Shown here: in pieces, positions 47,450 through 51,500 of the stretch | How positions within the stretch are numbered: the stretch's first letter is position 1 | Layout: the number at the start of each line of letters is the position of its first letter | Assembly (NCBI GenBank): GCA_018882785.1 | Contig: VERI01000011.1 | Coordinates: forward strand, 1 to 51,500 | Direction: 5' to 3' | Source: Burkholderiaceae bacterium | Lineage (GTDB): Bacteria > Pseudomonadota > Gammaproteobacteria > Burkholderiales > Burkholderiaceae_A | DNA: 51,500 nt | Notes under the pieces: generated by a model | Seen by the model: only the letters and a program-made list of their open reading frames with translations | Database searches by the model: none | What the model was told of the DNA's origin: nothing | Translations under genes and position numbers: made by a program

Positions 47450-48212
47450 CGTCACTGCGGAACTTGAAAAGCGTCTGGGGTATAGCTTTAAGGATCCTGC
47501 GCTGTTAAAGCTCGCCTTAACCCACCGTAGCCACAGCGCATCGCATAACGAACGGCTGGAGTTTCTCGGCGATAGTGTGTTGAATTGCGCTGTCGGCCAC
47601 CTGCTTTATCGGCAGTTAAAACAGTTCGACGAGGGCGACCTCTCACGAGTGCGCTCAAACCTGGTTCGCCAGCAGGCATTGCACGACATTGCGCAGACGC
47701 TGTCCTTGCATCAGTTTTTATTTCTTGGCGAGGGTGAACTTAAAAGCGGAGGGCTCCGACGGCCATCCATTCTGGCCGATGCCCTGGAGGCGTTGCTCGG
47801 CGCCATCTTTCTCGATGGTGGATTTACCGAGGCCGCCCGGGTGATCGACAGCTTGTATACACCGATCCTCAAGCAGGTCGATCCTAAGACACTGGGCAAA
47901 GACGCCAAGACACTGCTGCAGGAATCCCTTCAGGGTCTCGGCCTTCCTTTGCCTGTCTATTCGGTAGTGGCCACCCATGGTGCTGCCCACAGCCAGATGT
48001 TTGAAGTGGAATGTGCCATAGCCAAGCTCTCGATTACGGTGCTCGGCTCGGGCGCGAGCCGGCGTGCTGCCGAGCAGATGGCCGCAACCCAGGCCTTGGC
48101 CGCAGTCCGCGAGGCTACCGCGAGTGTTCCAAAGAAGACGCGTCGCGCGAAGAAGTCTGGCCCCCCGCCACAGGCAGCACTGATGTTTGAAGATAAAGAG
48201 CGTAAAGCCTAA
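47442..48212 (+). CDS. rnc: Ribonuclease III
   Basis: This 256-residue double-strand-specific RNase has the signature [12 protein letters not shown] (36-47) and a C-terminal dsRNA-binding domain (about 155-225). A Lys-rich tail follows ([10 protein letters not shown]). The start is TTG 47442, overlapping the lepB stop by 8 nt. No in-frame ATG or GTG lies nearby. It is followed by era after 12 nt, the usual rnc-era pair. Confidence 0.93.
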   Translation: MSNVTAELEKRLGYSFKDPALLKLALTHRSHSASHNERLEFLGDSVLNCAVGHLLYRQLKQFDEGDLSRVRSNLVRQQALHDIAQTLSLHQFLFLGEGELKSGGLRRPSILADALEALLGAIFLDGGFTEAARVIDSLYTPILKQVDPKTLGKDAKTLLQESLQGLGLPLPVYSVVATHGAAHSQMFEVECAIAKLSITVLGSGASRRAAEQMAATQALAAVREATASVPKKTRRAKKSGPPPQAALMFEDKERKA

Positions 48213-48224
48213 CGGCATTCGAAC

Positions 48225-49136
48225 ATGACACATCGTTGCGCCGTTGTTGCCATCGTTGGACGCCCCAATGTCGGCAAGTCGACCTTGCTGAATCAGTGGG
48301 TCGGTCAGAAGGTGAGCATTACATCCCGAAAAGCACAGACCACGCGTCACCGCGTTACGGGTGTCTTCACCCGCCCAGGACTACAGATCGTATTCGTGGA
48401 TACACCTGGAATTCAGCAGCGTCACAATACGGCCTTGAATCGCCAGCTCAATAAAACTGCTGTGCAATCCCTCTCCGATGTCGATCTCGCTCTGTGGGTC
48501 ATTGAGGCGACTGGACTGACCCCCCAGGACGAGGCAATTCTCGCCATGATTCCATCGTCTTTGCCAGTGATCGCTGTACTCAATAAATCAGATCGAATCC
48601 GATCGGGGCGAGATCGGGAGGCTGCGTTTGCCCTTGGAGACCGGCTCGCGGCCATGCATCGATTTTCCGCCTTGGTGCCCGTATCCGCTGAGCGCGGCAG
48701 TCAGTGTGAGATTGTGGTCCATGAGATCGAGAAGCTCGCGCCAGAGGGGGAGCCTAGATTTGCAGAAGATGAAGTATCCGACCGCAGTGTTCGATTTCTC
48801 GCCGGTGAGCTCATTCGGGAAAAGCTTTTTCGTCTTCTTGGGGATGAGCTGCCCTATGAGACGACGGTCGTGATTGATCGTTTTGATGAACAGCCATCAC
48901 AGCGTTCTCCGGGGCATATCCACGCCGATATTAGTGCAAGCATTATCGTGGCGAAGGCGTCTCAAAAGGCAGTCGTTATCGGCGAGCATGGAAGTCGAAT
49001 TCGTCGTATCGGTACCGAGGCGCGGGCGGACATTGCCCGTTTAATCGACGGTACGGTACGACTTGAACTCTGGGTAAAGGTCAAAAGTGGATGGGCAGAC
49101 GATGCCGCTGCCGTCCGCGCTTTTGGTGTCGAATGA
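48225..49136 (+). CDS. era: GTPase Era
   Basis: This 303-residue ribosome-assembly GTPase has G1 GRPNVGKST (12-20), G3 DTPG and G4 NKSD, plus a C-terminal KH domain (ASIIVAKASQKAVVIGEHGS region). It binds 16S rRNA near the 3' end. The 3' end overlaps recO as ATGA. Confidence 0.95.
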   Translation: MTHRCAVVAIVGRPNVGKSTLLNQWVGQKVSITSRKAQTTRHRVTGVFTRPGLQIVFVDTPGIQQRHNTALNRQLNKTAVQSLSDVDLALWVIEATGLTPQDEAILAMIPSSLPVIAVLNKSDRIRSGRDREAAFALGDRLAAMHRFSALVPVSAERGSQCEIVVHEIEKLAPEGEPRFAEDEVSDRSVRFLAGELIREKLFRLLGDELPYETTVVIDRFDEQPSQRSPGHIHADISASIIVAKASQKAVVIGEHGSRIRRIGTEARADIARLIDGTVRLELWVKVKSGWADDAAAVRAFGVE

Positions 49137-49915
49137 ATGCGCTTTCGGATCGGGCCTTGGTGCTACATGTCATGCCATGGCGTGAGACCAGCCTCATTGT
49201 TGAAGCCTTCACCCGTGACCATGGACGTATCGGCATGATCGCAAAGGGGGCGCGTCGACCGCGTTCCGCGTTACGCGGTTTACTGCAGCCATTTCAGTTG
49301 CTTGATCTGCGGTGGACGGGCAAGGCAGAGCTACGAACTTTGATCTCTGCTGAATGGGTGGGGGGTCTGGCGATGCTGAGTGGCTCAGCCATCATGCCCG
49401 GCTTTTATCTTAACGAGCTCATGGTCAGACTGCTGCCACGGGAAGATGCCCACCCTGTTGTATTTGACGATGTACTTGCAACCCTCGGGCTTCTGGCGCG
49501 TCAGGAAATGGAAGGCCGTGGCCGGGAGCTCACCGAGCCGATTTTGCGAAGATTCGAGTGCAATCTGCTCCGAGAGCTCGGCTATGCACCGCATTTCGAT
49601 CGGGAGACGGAAGGGGGTCAGCCGGTCATGGCGGATCAGTCCTATCAGGTCACCGCGCACTCGGGTGTCGTGCGTGCAGCACCGATGGCTGCCGACTCGG
49701 TGGGGTCCTCTGCAGTCGGCTCAGACTACATTCATGGCCGTACGCTACTTGCCCTGGCCCGAAGTCAACAGTCAATTGAGGACGCGGTGCATGCCCTAGA
49801 GGATCCGGAGATCGCTGCTGAGTCAAAGCGCCTGCTGCGTGCGTTATTGGGGCAGCAGCTCGGGGATGACGAGCTCCAGTCGCGCCAGGTCATGCGAGAT
49901 CTGGTTCGGATTTAA
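49133..49915 (+). CDS. recO: DNA repair protein RecO
   Basis: This 260-residue recombination mediator has an N-terminal OB-fold (ALVLHVMPWRETSLIVEAFT, then GRIGMIAKGARRP). A helical domain with FECNLLRELGYAP follows. It loads RecA with RecR at gaps. The start was set at ATG 49133 in the ATGA overlap with era. The frame runs 14 codons upstream inside era but is not RecO-like there. Confidence 0.92.
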   Translation: MNALSDRALVLHVMPWRETSLIVEAFTRDHGRIGMIAKGARRPRSALRGLLQPFQLLDLRWTGKAELRTLISAEWVGGLAMLSGSAIMPGFYLNELMVRLLPREDAHPVVFDDVLATLGLLARQEMEGRGRELTEPILRRFECNLLRELGYAPHFDRETEGGQPVMADQSYQVTAHSGVVRAAPMAADSVGSSAVGSDYIHGRTLLALARSQQSIEDAVHALEDPEIAAESKRLLRALLGQQLGDDELQSRQVMRDLVRI

Positions 49916-49944
49916 GATAGGGGTCCCAGAGAGGATGAGTACCC

Positions 49945-50703
49945 ATGATTGAACTCGGCGTAAACATTGACCATGTGGCGACGCTTCGGCAGGCCCGACG
50001 GGGGATTGATCCGGATCCGATCTGGGCGGCTGTCGAAGCCCACCTGGGCGGGGCGGACGGGATCACAGTGCACCTGCGCGAGGACCGACGGCACATACAA
50101 GACGACGATGTCCGGCGCCTACGGACCCACACTCAGATCAAGCTGAATCTTGAGATGGCTGCCACCTCCGAAATGGTTGCTTTTGCATGTGAGGTCAATC
50201 CAGAGATGGCGATGCTTGTACCTGAGGGTCGCCAGGAAATCACCACAGAGGGCGGACTGGATGTGGTCGGGCTACGTTCATCTCTTGCCGCACCTATCCA
50301 GCGGCTTCGGGATGCGGGAATCACAGTGAGTGCCTTTGTGGATGCTGAGCCCGAACAGATTCGGGCCGCTGCCGATCTGGGTGTTCAGGTCTGCGAGATT
50401 CATACCGGACCCTATGCGGCGATATTTCAGTCACAAGGCCGTGATGCGCAGGCGCCAGCAGTGGTCGGTGAGATCAAGAAGATTGCCGGTGCGGGAGAGA
50501 TCATCGTGCGGCATGGCATGCGGTTTAACGCTGGTCATGCGCTGAACTACTTTAATGTACAGCCCATAGCCGCTCTTTCAGGGGTGCGCGAATTGCATAT
50601 CGGGCATGCGATCGTCTCCCGTGCGGTTCTGGTGGGGTTACGGGAGGCGGTCCGTGACATGAAACGGCTGATGCGTGAAGCACAGGCCTTTGGGGTGCGC
50701 TGA
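49945..50703 (+). CDS. pdxJ: Pyridoxine 5'-phosphate synthase
   Basis: This 252-residue TIM-barrel enzyme performs the last ring-closing step of vitamin B6 synthesis. Family stretches are LGVNIDHVATLRQARRG at the N-terminus, ITVHLREDRRHIQDDDV, and INLEMAA-like (KLNLEMAAT). The GRHGMRFNAGHALNY-like segment (IVRHGMRFNAGHALNY) is also present. It is 29 nt after recO and overlaps acpS by 1 nt. Confidence 0.95.
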   Translation: MIELGVNIDHVATLRQARRGIDPDPIWAAVEAHLGGADGITVHLREDRRHIQDDDVRRLRTHTQIKLNLEMAATSEMVAFACEVNPEMAMLVPEGRQEITTEGGLDVVGLRSSLAAPIQRLRDAGITVSAFVDAEPEQIRAAADLGVQVCEIHTGPYAAIFQSQGRDAQAPAVVGEIKKIAGAGEIIVRHGMRFNAGHALNYFNVQPIAALSGVRELHIGHAIVSRAVLVGLREAVRDMKRLMREAQAFGVR

Positions 50704-51110
50704 TGGTCGTGGGAATAGGCACGGACACCGTGTTGATCGAGCGGGTCTCCCAGATGGTGGCCCGCTGGGGGGAACGGTTTGCTCAGCGTGTGCTTGGCCC
50801 CCAGGAGTATCAGGAGTATCAGCGCAGAAAATCCCGGGGAGTAGCAGGGCCCGATCGGGCTGTTCGTTATGTAGCCAAACGTTTTGCTGCCAAAGAGGCA
50901 ATCGGTAAGGCGTTGGGTGTCGGACTACATCATCCGATGTCACTGCATTCAGTCGAGATTCTCAATGATCCGCGGGGGGCGCCAGTGGCGGTTGCGCGTA
51001 AGGCGCTTGCCGCTTACTTGGCCGAGCGTCAATACCAGATTCATGTCTCAATCTCTGACGAGATTGGCCATGCCCAGGCCCTCGCAATTGTCCAGACGGC
51101 CAGTTCATGA
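50703..51110 (+). CDS. acpS: Holo-ACP synthase
   Basis: This 135-residue enzyme transfers 4'-phosphopantetheine to ACP S37. The metal-binding N-terminal GIGTDTVLIERV and the FAAKEAIGKALG motif are present. The start overlaps pdxJ (TGATG) and the stop overlaps nagZ (ATGA). The substrate gene acpP is about 11 kb upstream on the same strand. Confidence 0.95.
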   Translation: MVVGIGTDTVLIERVSQMVARWGERFAQRVLGPQEYQEYQRRKSRGVAGPDRAVRYVAKRFAAKEAIGKALGVGLHHPMSLHSVEILNDPRGAPVAVARKALAAYLAERQYQIHVSISDEIGHAQALAIVQTASS

Positions 51111-51500
51111 GCAGACTCGGTCCGTTCATTATTGACGTCGAAGGGTGCAGCCTCACCGCGCGGGATCGGGAATTGCTAGCCCACCCCTGGGTAGGCGGTC
51201 TGATTTATTTCACGCGTAATTTTGAGAGCAAGGCCCAGATTACCGCTTTGTCACGTGAGATTCAGGCGGTGCCACGGTCTGCCGGATGCGCACCGTTACT
51301 AATATGCGTCGATCATGAGGGCGGCCGGGTGCAGCGTTTTCGAGAGGGTTTCACCGAGATTCTGGCCATGTGCACGATCGGTGCAATGTGTAAGGAGGGC
51401 GATCCGGAATCGCGTCTGGCGGCAATCGCGCGTGCCCGTCAGCTTGGATTTTTGCTGGCCAAAGAATTACGAGAAGTTGGCGTTGAATTTAGCTTTACAC
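51107..51500 (+). CDS. nagZ: Beta-N-acetylhexosaminidase NagZ (5' part)
   Basis: This is the first 131 codons of a glycoside hydrolase family 3 enzyme, cut by the window end. It opens MSRLGPFIIDVEG and carries the diagnostic CVDHEGGRVQRFREGFT. NagZ removes N-acetylglucosamine from muropeptides during cell-wall recycling. ATG 51107 overlaps the acpS stop. The catalytic His/Asp region would lie beyond 51500. Confidence 0.92.
   Translation, partial: MSRLGPFIIDVEGCSLTARDRELLAHPWVGGLIYFTRNFESKAQITALSREIQAVPRSAGCAPLLICVDHEGGRVQRFREGFTEILAMCTIGAMCKEGDPESRLAAIARARQLGFLLAKELREVGVEFSFT

Overview
The window is 51.5 kb of bacterial chromosome, gene-dense and moderately GC-rich. The block yceD-rpmF-plsX-fabHDG-acpP-fabF-rpoE-rseAB-mucD-lepA-lepB-rnc-era-recO-pdxJ-acpS-nagZ, the neighbouring rne, rluC, HAD phosphatase, sppA and maf, and the separate parE-parC pair are the arrangement typical of Betaproteobacteria. 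Burkholderiales is the most likely order. I cannot name a genus. I saw no rRNA, tRNA, insertion sequence, prophage or CRISPR array.

Region 1 (1-7.9 kb) is accessory. After the tail of an Ala/Lys-rich gene and a clear intrinsic terminator comes a small membrane protein. It is followed by a self-sufficient cytochrome P450 fused to a flavin/2Fe-2S reductase (CYP116B-like) and two AMP-forming acyl-CoA ligases on opposite strands. A pterin-4a-carbinolamine dehydratase, a small three-helix membrane protein, a SAM methyltransferase and two small unknown proteins complete it.

Region 2 (8.0-17.6 kb) holds a seven-gene molybdenum-hydroxylase operon of the CO-dehydrogenase-like form II type: small, large and FAD subunits, MoxR ATPase, VWA protein, XdhC-type chaperone and a molybdopterin nucleotidyltransferase. 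It is preceded by a plausible sigma70 promoter. A GntR/HutC regulator and a mandelate-racemase-type enolase-superfamily enzyme follow. The substrates of both sets are unknown.

Region 3 (17.6-28.4 kb) is mostly housekeeping: a YqhA-family membrane protein, an AI-2E/PerM permease lacking its expected first helix, RraA, topoisomerase IV (parE, parC), htpG behind an almost perfect sigma32 promoter, two tandem monohaem cytochromes c, and moaA. MoaA could supply the molybdenum cofactor that the region 2 enzyme needs.

Region 4 (28.4-34.9 kb) has rne on the minus strand with a long structured leader. Opposite it run rluC, a HAD phosphatase and sppA, with maf convergent.

Region 5 (34.9-51.5 kb) is one co-directional run. 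It covers 23S rRNA precursor processing and ribosomal protein L32, fatty-acid initiation and elongation, the envelope-stress sigma factor with its two regulators and a DegP-type protease, and then EF4, signal peptidase, RNase III, Era, RecO, PdxJ, AcpS and the start of NagZ. Many junctions are 1-4 nt overlaps, which suggests translational coupling.

The points most worth a second look are a triple 11-bp-spaced direct repeat beside a DnaA-box-like inverted repeat upstream of parE, a 14-codon ORF wedged between rpoE and rseA, the unassigned Mo-hydroxylase operon, and the P450 and ligase locus. Nothing here is clearly an undescribed defence or mobile system.
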